A program made the position numbers and the translations under genes. This document shows, piece after piece, positions 51,867 to 62,077 of a stretch of DNA of 64,000 bases. The DNA is taken from contig JAIYDP010000116.1 in assembly GCA_027487435.1 (NCBI GenBank), positions 62,001-126,000 of the forward strand, written 5' to 3'. Source of the stretch: Verrucomicrobiaceae bacterium. Lineage in GTDB: Bacteria; Verrucomicrobiota; Verrucomicrobiia; Verrucomicrobiales; Akkermansiaceae. How positions within the stretch are numbered: position 1 is the stretch's first letter; each line of letters opens with the position of its first letter. Under the pieces are notes generated by a model. It was not told the origin of the DNA. It saw nothing but the letters and a program-made list of their open reading frames with translations, and did no database searches.

Positions 51867-53387
51867 TTACTTCCGACTCATTGCCCGCAAGACTCCATGG
51901 CCCAGTGCAAGAAATGGCAAAAAGCAAATACCAGCACGCCAGCCTAATCCTACCAAACCTGCATCGACGGGGGCAGGTGCTCCAAATACCAATGCCGCAA
52001 GCACTAAGCAAAACGCACCCAGTGGGATGATCGTGCCTCGCGTATGAATGAGAAAAAATTCTTTCCAGCGAATCCCCAGTCGCTTTACAGAAAATGGCAC
52101 AATCCATAGCCAACCGACAAGTGTCGTAGGAATCATCGTGCCTAGTGCTACTCCTAATACTCCGAATCGATAAGCTAGCACGATGCTAAGAATCAAATTG
52201 GCCGCCGCATCGACAAGCGAAATTTTCAGCAGTTTCCCTTCCTCCCCGCACATCATCAAAACACGTTTCGAACTCCCACTTGTCAGTTGCGAACTATACG
52301 TGGCAAAAAGCAGCGCTTGGCCCACCCAAAAGGTTTCTCGCGGAACAGGATTGGTTCCCGTCAGCAACTCGATCAACGGCTCAAGGTAGGCAGCCGCGAG
52401 AAGATAGCAAGGAGTCACAAGAAAAAACGTCAGTCGTGAACTTGCCAATAGCAAGCCTCGCAAGCCACTCACATCCCCCTGAGCATGCAAAGACGCCGCC
52501 GCTGGCGATAAGGCTTGTTGCAGTTGCGTGCTAAACAAACTAAGCATTTCGCTCGCCTTAAACCCCGCTTGATAAATCACCACCATCGCTACGCCGATGG
52601 TTAAGGAAATCACCAACTGATCACTTTTGCCCATCAGCATATTGCTAAATGTGATCAAATACGCCGCTACCGAAAAGCCCATTTGCGAGCGCACGGCTGA
52701 CCAATCAAATCCTCGGGGCGAAAGCGATAAGCTCGGCAATTTTCGGAAAACAAATGCGGCAGCTACCAGATTCGGCAGCGCCGTAGTCACCACGCTCACT
52801 GCCATCAACCATGGCAAACTCCAGCCAGCACGCAGACCAACATAGAGAAATCCGAAGTTTAGCACAGTGGCCGCAGTGCCAACCCAATTGGCGATATCGA
52901 TCCGTTGCAATCCTCGTAAAATTTCAGGAAATAACCCCAGTGGCAGCATCACCGCTAGCCCGACAAAAAACACCAAATACGCCGCGCCAAACTCATCTAG
53001 CTTCTCCACAGGCACAGCCATCGATGACAAAAAAGGCTGCTGAATCAGCAAAAACACCGTTAAAAGCAAAATTGCCATCGCCACGAAGGTCCAAAAAATT
53101 GTCGCCAATAAGCGATTTAGTCCCGCCATATCGCCCGTGGCCGTCTTTGTCGCGACCTCTTTCTGCGCGGTGAAGCCAAAGCCAAAATCTAATAAAATTC
53201 CGTAGCCAAACAGGGACCACAACAACGCCCAAAAACCAAATTCTGCGGCAGAAAAATTCTGAAACATGAACCGAAACAGCACGAGCCCCAAAAGCATTCG
53301 CGTGATTACACCGATGTAGCCGCTTGCCGTCGTACTCCAAAATCTTTTTCTCCACTCCGCCATGACTTCGTACGCGAATGCTGTCAT
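51867..53387 (-). CDS. Wzx-type polysaccharide flippase (MOP superfamily)
   Basis: The 506-residue protein has about 12-14 membrane spans in the even spacing of Wzx/MOP exporters, with YIGVITRMLLGLVLFRFMFQ at the start and the conserved FGFWALLWSLFGYGILLDFGFG. Wzx proteins flip lipid-linked oligosaccharide across the inner membrane. Its product and the O-antigen-ligase-like protein at 21868 would form the Wzx/Wzy end of the pathway. Confidence 0.88.
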   Translation of the reverse strand: MTAFAYEVMAEWRKRFWSTTASGYIGVITRMLLGLVLFRFMFQNFSAAEFGFWALLWSLFGYGILLDFGFGFTAQKEVATKTATGDMAGLNRLLATIFWTFVAMAILLLTVFLLIQQPFLSSMAVPVEKLDEFGAAYLVFFVGLAVMLPLGLFPEILRGLQRIDIANWVGTAATVLNFGFLYVGLRAGWSLPWLMAVSVVTTALPNLVAAAFVFRKLPSLSLSPRGFDWSAVRSQMGFSVAAYLITFSNMLMGKSDQLVISLTIGVAMVVIYQAGFKASEMLSLFSTQLQQALSPAAASLHAQGDVSGLRGLLLASSRLTFFLVTPCYLLAAAYLEPLIELLTGTNPVPRETFWVGQALLFATYSSQLTSGSSKRVLMMCGEEGKLLKISLVDAAANLILSIVLAYRFGVLGVALGTMIPTTLVGWLWIVPFSVKRLGIRWKEFFLIHTRGTIIPLGAFCLVLAALVFGAPAPVDAGLVGLGWRAGICFLPFLALGHGVLRAMSRK

Positions 53388-53535
53388 ATACTTATCGCGA
53401 AACCAATTTTATTTGTAGTTTTTTGTTCTGTTGCATGATGCGCCGAATGATTGTTACAAGGATGGATGAAAGCATAGGAATTTGATGAATTTAGAGTGGC
53501 AGGATTTCAAGTGAACGCTACGTTGCTTTGCGAAT

Positions 53536-54387
53536 ATGTATGATTTACCGATTTCCGTTTGTCTGAGCCGAGAGGATGTGAATTTCCCGATTTTTGAAAT
53601 CGATCATGCGAAATGCCAAGGGCGAATCGCTTTGCATGGGGCGCAAGTCTTGGCTTGGCATCCAGTGGATACGGCAGAGGTGCTTTACCTGAGTCCACAA
53701 TCTCACTACACGGAAGGAAAGGCGATCCGTGGTGGCATACCTCTATGCTGGCCGTGGTTTAGTGCTCATGCGAGTGATCCTACTATGCCATCGCACGGTT
53801 TTGCGCGAAGCCGCTTTTGGGGACTAGAAAGCGTTAGCGAAACGCAAGAAGCTGTCACTTTTCGTTTTGCAACGAAGTGGCGCGAGCTGGCAGCTAGCGT
53901 GGAGATCATCTTGGGAGATACGCTAGAAGTGCGTTTAACGACATTGAACATGGGTGAAGCCCATGAACTGCTCGGCGGGGCGTTGCATAGCTATTTTCGA
54001 GTGAGCGATATCTCCGACATTTCCGCAGAGGGTCTTGAAAATAGCATTTATCTCGATGTTCTGCCGCCTCAACAGTATAAGAGACAGGTCGGAGCCGTCC
54101 GCATCGTGGAAGAATTCGATGCTAACTTCTCGAGCGATGCCGTGGTAAGAATCATCGACGCGCCGCTGAAGCGTGTCGTCGTGGTGGAGAAAAGCGGGTG
54201 TCCTTCGACTGTTGTGTGGAACCCATGGATTGATAAGGCGCGCTCGATGCAGGATTTGCCCGATGAGGATTATCGGAAATTCCTCTGCGTAGAACCGGCG
54301 GTCCTCCATTCGGATGCCATCACTCTTGCACCAGGGGAAAGTTATACATTTTCCACGAAAATCCGCTTGGAAGCTCATGAGAAATAG
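53536..54387 (+). CDS. D-hexose-6-phosphate mutarotase-like aldose epimerase
   Basis: The 283-residue protein matches the YeaD group: HGAQVLAWHP, VLYLSPQSHYTEGKAIRGGIPLCWPWFSAH, MPSHGFARSRFW (catalytic His region), LHSYFRVSDI and FLCVEPA. Members interconvert anomers of hexose 6-phosphates. It follows a 148-bp gap with no clear signal and is followed by a GH43-like gene. Confidence 0.88.
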   Translation: MYDLPISVCLSREDVNFPIFEIDHAKCQGRIALHGAQVLAWHPVDTAEVLYLSPQSHYTEGKAIRGGIPLCWPWFSAHASDPTMPSHGFARSRFWGLESVSETQEAVTFRFATKWRELAASVEIILGDTLEVRLTTLNMGEAHELLGGALHSYFRVSDISDISAEGLENSIYLDVLPPQQYKRQVGAVRIVEEFDANFSSDAVVRIIDAPLKRVVVVEKSGCPSTVVWNPWIDKARSMQDLPDEDYRKFLCVEPAVLHSDAITLAPGESYTFSTKIRLEAHEK

Positions 54388-54465
54388 CTCATGACTCATC
54401 GACTTCGCGATGGTTGGAGCAGACCTTGCTCTTCTATCGGGAATCAAAACCTACCCAAACAACCC

Positions 54466-55545
54466 ATGACATACTTCGTTCGTCCATCGATCTGCAAAAA
54501 GAGTTTTACCATTTTGGTAGTGGCGCTTGCAGCCATCTCGCCTGTTCTCGCCGAAAAAATGCTACACACAGCGTTTCGCCCTGGGCAACCATGGCCTGAT
54601 ACCAACGGAGTTCATATCAATGCGCACGGCTTTTGTGTCGTCGATTTCGCTGGTCGTCACTACTGGTATGGAGCAGAGAAAATCCAAGGCAAAACCGAAG
54701 ACGAGAAAAACGAGGCTGGTGTCCGCTGCTACGTGAGTGATGACCTCATGAACTGGCAAGATCAAGGACTTGTTCTCTCGGTCTTTGCGCCTGGGACTCA
54801 TCCCGAACTAGCAAATGCCTTCATTTTGGATCGGCCTAAAGTGATTTATCAGGAATCCACGAAAACATTCATCCTCTATTTCAAACTCTATCCACCCAAG
54901 TCGCAAGGGGGGAAAAGCGGCAAAGATTACGCCTACGTCGGTGTCGCCACCGCGACTAAGCCCACGGGGCCTTTTGTCTATAAGGGTAGCTTCCTTGGAA
55001 ATAACAGCAAGTTTGGCACGGGAGATTTCGCCATTTACGTCGATGACGAAGGCGCGATCCATCACATTGCTGTCCGCAAGCCAGATAAAGCCTTGGTGTG
55101 CGGCAAGTTGTCACAAGATGGCATGAAGCCTGTCGGAGAATATGTCCCAATGGAAGGAATCACCCATGGCACGGAGGCTCCTACGATTTTTCGACGTGGC
55201 AAACAGGTGTTTTTGCTTGGTTCGGAAACTTCCGGATGGAAACCGAATGCCGCTCGCGTGTTTGTCGCGGACCGCATCACTGGGCCGTACAAGGAGCTTG
55301 CCAATCCATGCCTAGGCGTCAATCCAACGAACAAGCTCGGACCAGATAAAACCTTCGGTGGCCAAAGTACTTACGTTTACCCTGTGGCGGGGAAGAAGGA
55401 TGCGTGGATTGCGATGTTCGACATCAACCAACCGGATGAGCCAATCAAAGCCGGCTACATTTGGCTTCCCATCCAATTTGAAGCCGATCAACCCATCATC
55501 CGCTGGCGCGATCAGTGGGATCTCTCTGTATTTTCCAAACCGTGA
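54466..55545 (+). CDS. Secreted GH43-like beta-propeller glycosidase
   Basis: The start at 54466 opens a signal peptide (MTYFVRPSICKKSFTILVVALAAISPVLA). The 359-residue product has the GH43-type beginning WPDTNGVHINAHGFCVVDFAG and RHYWYGAEK, followed by five-bladed propeller repeats (YVGVATATKPTGPFVYKG, GTEAPTIFRRGKQVFLLGSETSGW, GGQSTYVYPVAG). It resembles the galactan-degrading subgroup. The probable general base and acid are not certain by eye. It may act on galactan-like polymers outside the cell. Confidence 0.78.
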   Translation: MTYFVRPSICKKSFTILVVALAAISPVLAEKMLHTAFRPGQPWPDTNGVHINAHGFCVVDFAGRHYWYGAEKIQGKTEDEKNEAGVRCYVSDDLMNWQDQGLVLSVFAPGTHPELANAFILDRPKVIYQESTKTFILYFKLYPPKSQGGKSGKDYAYVGVATATKPTGPFVYKGSFLGNNSKFGTGDFAIYVDDEGAIHHIAVRKPDKALVCGKLSQDGMKPVGEYVPMEGITHGTEAPTIFRRGKQVFLLGSETSGWKPNAARVFVADRITGPYKELANPCLGVNPTNKLGPDKTFGGQSTYVYPVAGKKDAWIAMFDINQPDEPIKAGYIWLPIQFEADQPIIRWRDQWDLSVFSKP

Positions 55546-55757
55546 TGTGGGGACTGCTACTGTGAGTTTTTTAGGTGGCGCGGGATTGGTGCGCATCATT
55601 TTTTGTGCAAGGGGTCACACGCCTTGCTGACTGTGTGAGTTGTTGCCCGCCTCTCGACGGCATGAACAGATTTTCGTTTCCTCTGCATGCTTTTTTCCTT
55701 CTCAGTCATGAAGTCTTAGATAGCATCGCTTCTATCGCACCATTGCCCCAAAACCAC

Positions 55758-57215
55758 ATGTCTCATCTGCCAAAATTCACCTTTCTTACCATCGCCACTG
55801 CTGCGCTGATTGCCGGAAGCGCCCTAGCGATTTCCACTCCTGAAAACCTCGGGCAATGGGAGAAACCGACAAAAATCGGACCAGACAAGGAGTGTCCCGG
55901 TTTCCTCGTGAACCTTGGCCCCACCGGTGCCCGGGCGATTCTCAAGGAGTCCTCGTTCGTGGTGAAATACGTTTTCGCCAAATCACCAGCCGACGGACAG
56001 CTACGCATCGACGATGAAATCACTGGCGCAAACGGCAAAGCTTTCGCACAACACACCTTCGGCAAATTCTACGGTATGGAACCCGGCGTGGGCTACGAGG
56101 GGCCGATCATGGACATGGGCAACGCCATTGAGGATAGTGAGGGCAAGGACGGCATGCTCAGCCTCGACATCATACGCGGCGGTCAGCCCGTAAAGGTGGA
56201 GGTCAAACTCGAAGCCATTGGCCGTTTCAGCAATACCTTTCCCAAGGGCTGCCCGAAGTCGGAAAAACTAACCACGCGGGCGATGGACTACCTGCTCCAT
56301 CGCCCCGAAGAACGCTGCGGTATCGTACATGAAAAGGGTTTGCTCGGCCTCGCCATGCTCGCGCAGGGAAAAACCAAAGAAGCGGAAGCTCTTGCCATGA
56401 GCTGGAACAAGCCGCCGGGCGAAAAGGAGTGGACATGGTATCCTTCCTACCAAGCCATTTTCCTCTCTGAGTATTTCCTTCAGACCGCCGACAGTCGCGT
56501 CCTGCCGACCATCGAGGAGGATTGCAAACGCCTTTACCTCTCGCAAGTTATCGATCCAGAACTCTACAAAGACGCCATGCACGGCGGCAAGCCGCAGGCA
56601 AAAAATTTCCTCAAAGGCGGCAACGGCCACGGCGCGCGCATCGCCGGTTACGGCACCATGACCATCAGCACCCTCATGGCCATGCTTACTTGGGAGCTCG
56701 CCGAAGACACCGGGGTAAAAATCAACGACTTCAATCGCGACCTTGCCTTTGACTGCATCCACACGCACACCAACAAAACTGGCTTCATGGGCTATCGTCA
56801 CTCCACCGATGCCTACACACCTGTCGGGCGCCAAGGTCTCTGCCTCATCGTCCATCGCCTCGCCAACCGCCCGGATACCAGCGACTATGTGGCTCGCGTC
56901 ACCGCAAACCTCACCGCCTCCAAGACTCGTCTTAATGACGGCCACGGCGACAACGCCCTCGCCTGGGGTTGGGCTCTCCTCGGCGTTCAGCTTTCCGGAA
57001 ACGAAGCGGCCACACGCGAGGTCTTCGACTACAACAAAGCGTTCCTCAACATGGCTCGCACGCACGACGGAGCCTTCGTCATCCAACCCGGTCGCAATCT
57101 CGCTGAAAAAGCCTACTACATGTCCCCCCGCATACACCCCACCGCCGCTATGGTTCTAGCTCTCGGGACGGAAAAAGGAAAACTCAGGATTCAGGGCGCG
57201 AAGGCAAAACCGTAA
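55758..57215 (+). CDS. Secreted DUF6288-like protein with PDZ-like and toroid regions
   Basis: The start at 55758 opens a signal peptide (MSHLPKFTFLTIATAALIAGSALA); the longer frame upstream has no family sequence. The 485-residue product has a PDZ-like segment (LRIDDEITGANGKAFAQ, IRGGQPVKVEVKLEAIGRF, residues about 75-150) and then a helical toroid-like region with LLGLAMLAQGKTKEAE, NGHGARIAGYGTMTISTLMAML, TGFMGYRHSTDAYTPVGRQGL and GHGDNALAWGWALLGV. This is the DUF6288-type pattern of Planctomycetes and Verrucomicrobia, whose function is unknown. It precedes a sulfatase gene. Confidence 0.75.
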   Translation: MSHLPKFTFLTIATAALIAGSALAISTPENLGQWEKPTKIGPDKECPGFLVNLGPTGARAILKESSFVVKYVFAKSPADGQLRIDDEITGANGKAFAQHTFGKFYGMEPGVGYEGPIMDMGNAIEDSEGKDGMLSLDIIRGGQPVKVEVKLEAIGRFSNTFPKGCPKSEKLTTRAMDYLLHRPEERCGIVHEKGLLGLAMLAQGKTKEAEALAMSWNKPPGEKEWTWYPSYQAIFLSEYFLQTADSRVLPTIEEDCKRLYLSQVIDPELYKDAMHGGKPQAKNFLKGGNGHGARIAGYGTMTISTLMAMLTWELAEDTGVKINDFNRDLAFDCIHTHTNKTGFMGYRHSTDAYTPVGRQGLCLIVHRLANRPDTSDYVARVTANLTASKTRLNDGHGDNALAWGWALLGVQLSGNEAATREVFDYNKAFLNMARTHDGAFVIQPGRNLAEKAYYMSPRIHPTAAMVLALGTEKGKLRIQGAKAKP

Positions 57216-57409
57216 CCATGATGAAAGCCTGCCAGCCCTGCTTTGATTGACCCAATTTTTTCCGTCGAAAATTCCCGTGGAAATAGCAATCTTCGGCAAT
57301 TTTGATCGGATTCCTTGTAAAACGAGAGCGCAGACTACGTATCTTACGCGGATTGACTTCATCGCGGGAAAAAGCAAAATCCAACCATTCATAACCCATA
57401 ACATATTTC

Positions 57410-58798
57410 ATGAAATTCCTCATCGCCACCTTCGTTTCGGCATGCTTAGCAGCCACGTCGATCACTGCCGTAGAACCGAACAAGCCCAATTTCATCTTCA
57501 TCCTTAGCGATGACCTTGCGCAAGGCGATTTAGGAGCCTATGGACAAAAACTCATCCAGACTCCGAACCTTGATCGCATGGCGCGCGAGGGCACACGCTA
57601 CACGCAGGCCTACTGCGGCACCACCGTTTGCGCGCCTTCGCGCACGGCATTGATGACAGGGCTGCACATGGGGCACTCTCCGATCCGTGCCAATCGCGAG
57701 GCAAAACCAGAAGGCCAGAAACCACTTCCAGCAGAAACGTACACCGTCGCCCAACACCTCAAGACTGCCGGTTACTCCACCGCCGCCATCGGCAAGTGGG
57801 GCATGGGGATGTTTGATACCACGGGCAGCCCGCTGAAGAAAGGCTTCGATTACTTTTTCGGCTACAATTGCCAACGCCTCGCTCACAGCTACTTCCCCAC
57901 GTATCTCTACAAAAACGATCAGCGATTTGAACTCCCCGGTAACGATGGCAATACGCAAATCGAAGGCAAAGGTGCCATCTATGCACAAAATCTCATCGCC
58001 GATGAAGCTCTTACTTGGGTTCGGGCACAGAAGGATCAGCCATTTTTTCTCTTCTACGCGATCACCCTGCCGCATGGCACGTTTCAGATCGATGACCAAG
58101 GCCTTTACAAAGACAAGCCATGGACCACGCAGGAAAAAAACTACGCCGCGATGGTGACCCGCCTCGATAGCGATGTCGGGCGTCTTCTCGATCTTTTGCG
58201 CGAACGGAACATCGATAAAAACACGCTCGTGATGTTTGCTGGCGACAACGGATCCTCGTTCAGCACCGACTCTGCCATCGGGAAACGCTTTGACCAGACG
58301 ATGGGTGGCAAGCTCCGCGGATTCAAACGTTCCATGTATGAAGGAGCTCTGCGCCAAGCCTCCCTCGCTTGGTGGCCTGGAACCGTGACCGCTGGTCGCG
58401 TGAGCGAAGAGCCATGGGCCTTCTGGGATTATTTGCCAACGATTGCGGAATTGATCCATACGCCACTCGCTGCCAGTGTGCCTACCGATGGCCATTCACT
58501 GGCGTCATTTCTCAAAGGCGGCGCGGCACCAAAGCGCGACTACTTTTATTGGGAGTTGCACGAAGGAAAACCCATCCAAGCTGCGCGCTGGGGAGATTGG
58601 AAAGCTGTGCGCAATGGCCCTGCACAACCCATCGAAATTTACGATCTACAAGCCGATGTTAGCGAAGCCAAAAACCTAGCGAGCGAAAAGCCCGACTTAG
58701 TGGCCAAAGCCGAAACCATTTTTCAATCCGCCCGCACCGATCATCCCGATTGGCCACTGACGAAGCAACAAAAAGGACCTAAGCCCAAAAAACAATGA
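57410..58798 (+). CDS. Secreted sulfatase (formylglycine type)
   Basis: The 462-residue protein has a signal peptide ([20 protein letters not shown]) and the sulfatase signature [11 protein letters not shown] with Cys74, which is converted to formylglycine, plus metal Asp residues in [18 protein letters not shown] (Asp34/Asp35) and a late DNGSS ([10 protein letters not shown]). The substrate is presumably a sulfated sugar. Such secreted sulfatases are abundant in Verrucomicrobia that feed on marine or host polysaccharides. The maturation enzyme is not encoded here. Confidence 0.92.
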   Translation: MKFLIATFVSACLAATSITAVEPNKPNFIFILSDDLAQGDLGAYGQKLIQTPNLDRMAREGTRYTQAYCGTTVCAPSRTALMTGLHMGHSPIRANREAKPEGQKPLPAETYTVAQHLKTAGYSTAAIGKWGMGMFDTTGSPLKKGFDYFFGYNCQRLAHSYFPTYLYKNDQRFELPGNDGNTQIEGKGAIYAQNLIADEALTWVRAQKDQPFFLFYAITLPHGTFQIDDQGLYKDKPWTTQEKNYAAMVTRLDSDVGRLLDLLRERNIDKNTLVMFAGDNGSSFSTDSAIGKRFDQTMGGKLRGFKRSMYEGALRQASLAWWPGTVTAGRVSEEPWAFWDYLPTIAELIHTPLAASVPTDGHSLASFLKGGAAPKRDYFYWELHEGKPIQAARWGDWKAVRNGPAQPIEIYDLQADVSEAKNLASEKPDLVAKAETIFQSARTDHPDWPLTKQQKGPKPKKQ

Positions 58799-58901
58799 GA
58801 TGGGGAAATCGCTCGGAGAGGATACCCAATCCCTATCTGCTGAATCGACTCTCCATTTGCATTGATAAAACGCTTGGGCTTTTGCTGTATCATTCTAGTG
58901 C

Positions 58902-59252
58902 ATGGACTTGCCTGATTTGATTGAGTATTGCTTGCAATGTGAGCATTGCGAGGAATGCACGCCGTTTGGACCGGATATCTTGGTGTATAAGGTGGGCGGC
59001 AAGGTTTTTGCCATCACTGGGGTGGATTCGTTTCCTGTTTTTGTGAATCTGAAATGTGATCCGGAACGATCTCTCCTTTTACGCGAGCAGTATGATGGCA
59101 TCACTCCAGCGTATCACATGAACAAGAAGCATTGGAATTCTGTCGCACTTGATGGTCGCGTTCCAGCTTCGCTGATTCGCGAATTGGTGGATCATTCATA
59201 TCAATTGGTTCGCAAGAGCTTGTCCAAAGCACAGCGCGAGTCCTTGCGGTAA
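58902..59252 (+). CDS. MmcQ/YjbR-family protein
   Basis: The 116-residue protein has the YjbR core: FGPDILVYKVGGKVFAITGV, VNLKCDPERSLLLREQYDGITPAYHMNKKHWNSVAL and LIRELVDHSYQLV. Members have a double-wing fold and are thought to bind DNA or small molecules, but no reaction is known. It stands alone, downstream of the sulfatase and convergent with the AsmA-like gene. Confidence 0.9.
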   Translation: MDLPDLIEYCLQCEHCEECTPFGPDILVYKVGGKVFAITGVDSFPVFVNLKCDPERSLLLREQYDGITPAYHMNKKHWNSVALDGRVPASLIRELVDHSYQLVRKSLSKAQRESLR

Positions 59253-59302
59253 TGCTGCACCGAGGATGGTGTGGTTCGCTAGATCCCTGATTCCCTACGC
59301 TA

Positions 59303-62023
59303 CTAGTCTTTTTTAGGTTTGGAATCGAGAAGTGCCTTTTTTTCTTGTTCAGGGGGTGAAGTGAAAACGACGTGTTTCCATGTCGTGTTGGCGAGCGGGC
59401 CTGTGCCTTGGAATTGAAAGAGTCCTTTGATGATGGGCGATAGTGGAAATGTGAGAAAGCCTAGCAGTCCTCTCGCATTCATGCGAATGGTCATATCGAG
59501 CGTTTTTTTATCGAGATCGCAGGTGCCGTTGCCGGTGAATTTGAGATTTCCTGTTGCCGTCTTGAAGTCTGCAAATTCAAGGAGGCCATTTTTGATCGTG
59601 AAACTTGCGGTGGCGTTTTCGGCACGTTCGAAACCGACTCTGCGGTCGCCGACAATGCCAGCGATGAGCGGCGAAAGGGGTCCGAAAACGGGAACGGCAA
59701 AAAGTTCGCCGTTTTCAAGGCTGCTTTGACCATCGCCGTTGAGAGTGGTTGTGCCGTCATTGTCACCGCTGAGTTTGATTTTTCCCGTGAGCCTACCGTA
59801 GCCTTTTTCTTTGAATTCGTGAGTTTTGGCAATTTCTTCCATGGAAAAATTGCTCCATGACGTGTTCACCGTGAAGGCATTTTTTGCTTTGGTGCCCACA
59901 GAGATGGTGCCGGACGCATCGCCGTCAAAGAGCTTGCATTTGATTGGGCTGATGAGGACGGAATCGTCGGATACAACCACCTTGGCTGTGATCTCGCGAA
60001 AGACCGTGGGCTGGCCAATCAGTGTCCATGTCATGGCATCAGCGCGTTGAATGGCGATGTTGATGTTGGTGTTTTTTTGATGTCGGACATCGATGATGCC
60101 TGAGGCGGCGAGCTTGGGAGCTTGTTGGAAGAGATAGTCTTCGAGGTGATCTGCGGCTTGAGGGGCGAACATGCGCAGGAGCGGCGCAGGGTAGAGGGTG
60201 CCGCTAAGGGAATCGATAGCAACGTGTCCGTGCTCGTGGATCCAGTTGACCGAGGTAGCGGTGACAGGGCCGTGCGTCGCGGTGGTAAATTTTTTGCGCA
60301 GTGGATAATCAGTGTAGTCGAAGTCCACGGCAATTTTACTGAAGAGGAGTGCCGCGTTGCTGAGATCCATGTTGCAGGCTGCCTGATACACAGGCACGCC
60401 GCGGTAGGCGGTGTTCTTGACGCTGGCCGTACCGGTGACGTGCCATGCGTAGATGTTGGTGATATCCGATGTGCCCGAGAGTTTTACGTAGGTCTCCGCC
60501 TTGCCAGAGGGGGTGAAGGCGGCGAGAACGACTGCTAAGGGTTGGCCCGCGAAGAAGGGTTGGCCGATGGCAGGCGGCAGGGTGCTTTCGATTTCGTAGT
60601 CAACCAGATTTCCGGATACAGTCGCTGCGCCTTTAAGCCAACCCTGTTTGTGGGTGAGTTCTAGGTCTTTGAGGACGAGGGAATGCAGAGAGATGCTTGA
60701 TCCGAGGTTGATGTGGGCTTCGGCAGAGGCTTTGCATTGCTGAAGGCCGGTCGTTTCGAGATTTTGAAACGCAGGAGTTAAGACCGGGTGTTTGATGAGT
60801 GGGCGCAGCAGATCCATGGGCAAAGCTCCTTTGGCGCGGGCGCGCAGGGCTTGATCTTTCATCATGATCGAGAAGGTTAGTGGTCCTTGGGCATGGGTTA
60901 CGCTAACGTCGCGCAGGTAGATGTCTCCTTGGTTGTAGGAGAAATCAAGCTTGAGGTCATCGAGAAGATGACTGCGGTATTGAGAGGTTTTGCAGGCGGC
61001 GGTGCCAGTGGCTTGGAGGCCGAAAGCGGTTTTGGTGAGATCAAAAGAACCATCAAAGACGAGGTGTGGTGGAGTGATGAGGGCGATTTCTGGAACCAGT
61101 GGCTGAGGGCTGAACACGCGGGCGATGTGCAGGACATCGAGCTTGGAGTCGCATTGGAAATGGCCGCTGCGTTTGTAGAGATCGTAGGCAAAAGTGCCTT
61201 GGAACTTGCCGTTTTTGTCACTAGCGGTGCAATGAGAAATGTAAAGCACGGAGCGGCTGATATTGCCGGTGGCGACGATATCGTGGAGTTCGAAATCGTC
61301 ACGTTTCAGCTCCTTCGAGCGAAACTCGATGTTTGCTCGCAGCGCGTTCCATTTATTGACATCGGCTTGGAAGTCGATTTTGATTTCTGGAGGGAGTTCC
61401 TTATCCCATTGCCAGCGGGAAATTTCTTTGACAACGTTTTGTAGGAGTTGGCGGACTTTGAAGTCAGATTTTTCTTGATTTGCTTGAGTAGGGGTTTTTT
61501 TCCAGCCGATGACCTCGGCATTGATCACGAGCTTAATGCCAGCAATGACACCTTCGGCGCGAGTGAGTTCAAATTTTCGGTCGCGATTGATACGAATTTT
61601 GCCCGAAAGATCATCAATCTTCAAGTGCTCGATATCCCCGGATTCGGACGCGATGGGGATGAGGATGTCGGCGTTTTCGATTTCGAGTTTGGTGAGTTGA
61701 TGAACTTGGCGTAAGGCTTTGGTCTTATCTACATCGAATACGAGGTGTTCTAGCTTGGCGAGTTCTTGTCCGTGGTCGAGGCTTGTGTAAAAGCGAATGT
61801 TTTCGGCGACGATTCCCGACCAAGGAATGTAGCTGAGGCGCTCGATGCGAACAAAGATTCCATTTTGGGCAAGTTTGGACTCTAGGGCTGTACGCCAAGA
61901 TTGAGGCATGCCGATGGCATTAAGCCATAGCAAAAGAACGATGGCAAGAAAGAGGCTGGAAAGCGTGGTGAAGAAGAACGCTGTGCGCAGTTTGCGGAGA
62001 AATCTGGAGCGTGAGAGGGGCAC
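59303..62023 (-). CDS. AsmA/TamB-like envelope protein
   Basis: The 906-residue protein has one N-terminal membrane span (FFFTTLSSLFLAIVLLLWLNA) followed by a long periplasmic part made of short beta-rich units, ending in an AsmA-like C-terminal region (LSGDNDGTTTLNGDGQSSLENGELFAVPVFGPLSPLIAG). This layout resembles the AsmA-like bridge proteins thought to carry lipids between membranes. The C-terminal TFPLSPIIKGLFQFQGTGPL is typical of Verrucomicrobial members. Confidence 0.78.
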   Translation of the reverse strand: MPLSRSRFLRKLRTAFFFTTLSSLFLAIVLLLWLNAIGMPQSWRTALESKLAQNGIFVRIERLSYIPWSGIVAENIRFYTSLDHGQELAKLEHLVFDVDKTKALRQVHQLTKLEIENADILIPIASESGDIEHLKIDDLSGKIRINRDRKFELTRAEGVIAGIKLVINAEVIGWKKTPTQANQEKSDFKVRQLLQNVVKEISRWQWDKELPPEIKIDFQADVNKWNALRANIEFRSKELKRDDFELHDIVATGNISRSVLYISHCTASDKNGKFQGTFAYDLYKRSGHFQCDSKLDVLHIARVFSPQPLVPEIALITPPHLVFDGSFDLTKTAFGLQATGTAACKTSQYRSHLLDDLKLDFSYNQGDIYLRDVSVTHAQGPLTFSIMMKDQALRARAKGALPMDLLRPLIKHPVLTPAFQNLETTGLQQCKASAEAHINLGSSISLHSLVLKDLELTHKQGWLKGAATVSGNLVDYEIESTLPPAIGQPFFAGQPLAVVLAAFTPSGKAETYVKLSGTSDITNIYAWHVTGTASVKNTAYRGVPVYQAACNMDLSNAALLFSKIAVDFDYTDYPLRKKFTTATHGPVTATSVNWIHEHGHVAIDSLSGTLYPAPLLRMFAPQAADHLEDYLFQQAPKLAASGIIDVRHQKNTNINIAIQRADAMTWTLIGQPTVFREITAKVVVSDDSVLISPIKCKLFDGDASGTISVGTKAKNAFTVNTSWSNFSMEEIAKTHEFKEKGYGRLTGKIKLSGDNDGTTTLNGDGQSSLENGELFAVPVFGPLSPLIAGIVGDRRVGFERAENATASFTIKNGLLEFADFKTATGNLKFTGNGTCDLDKKTLDMTIRMNARGLLGFLTFPLSPIIKGLFQFQGTGPLANTTWKHVVFTSPPEQEKKALLDSKPKKD

Positions 62024-62077
62024 TTTTTTTACAACAGGGAGAGGAAGTGGAGGACTGCACCGTTGGAGTTGCAGGAA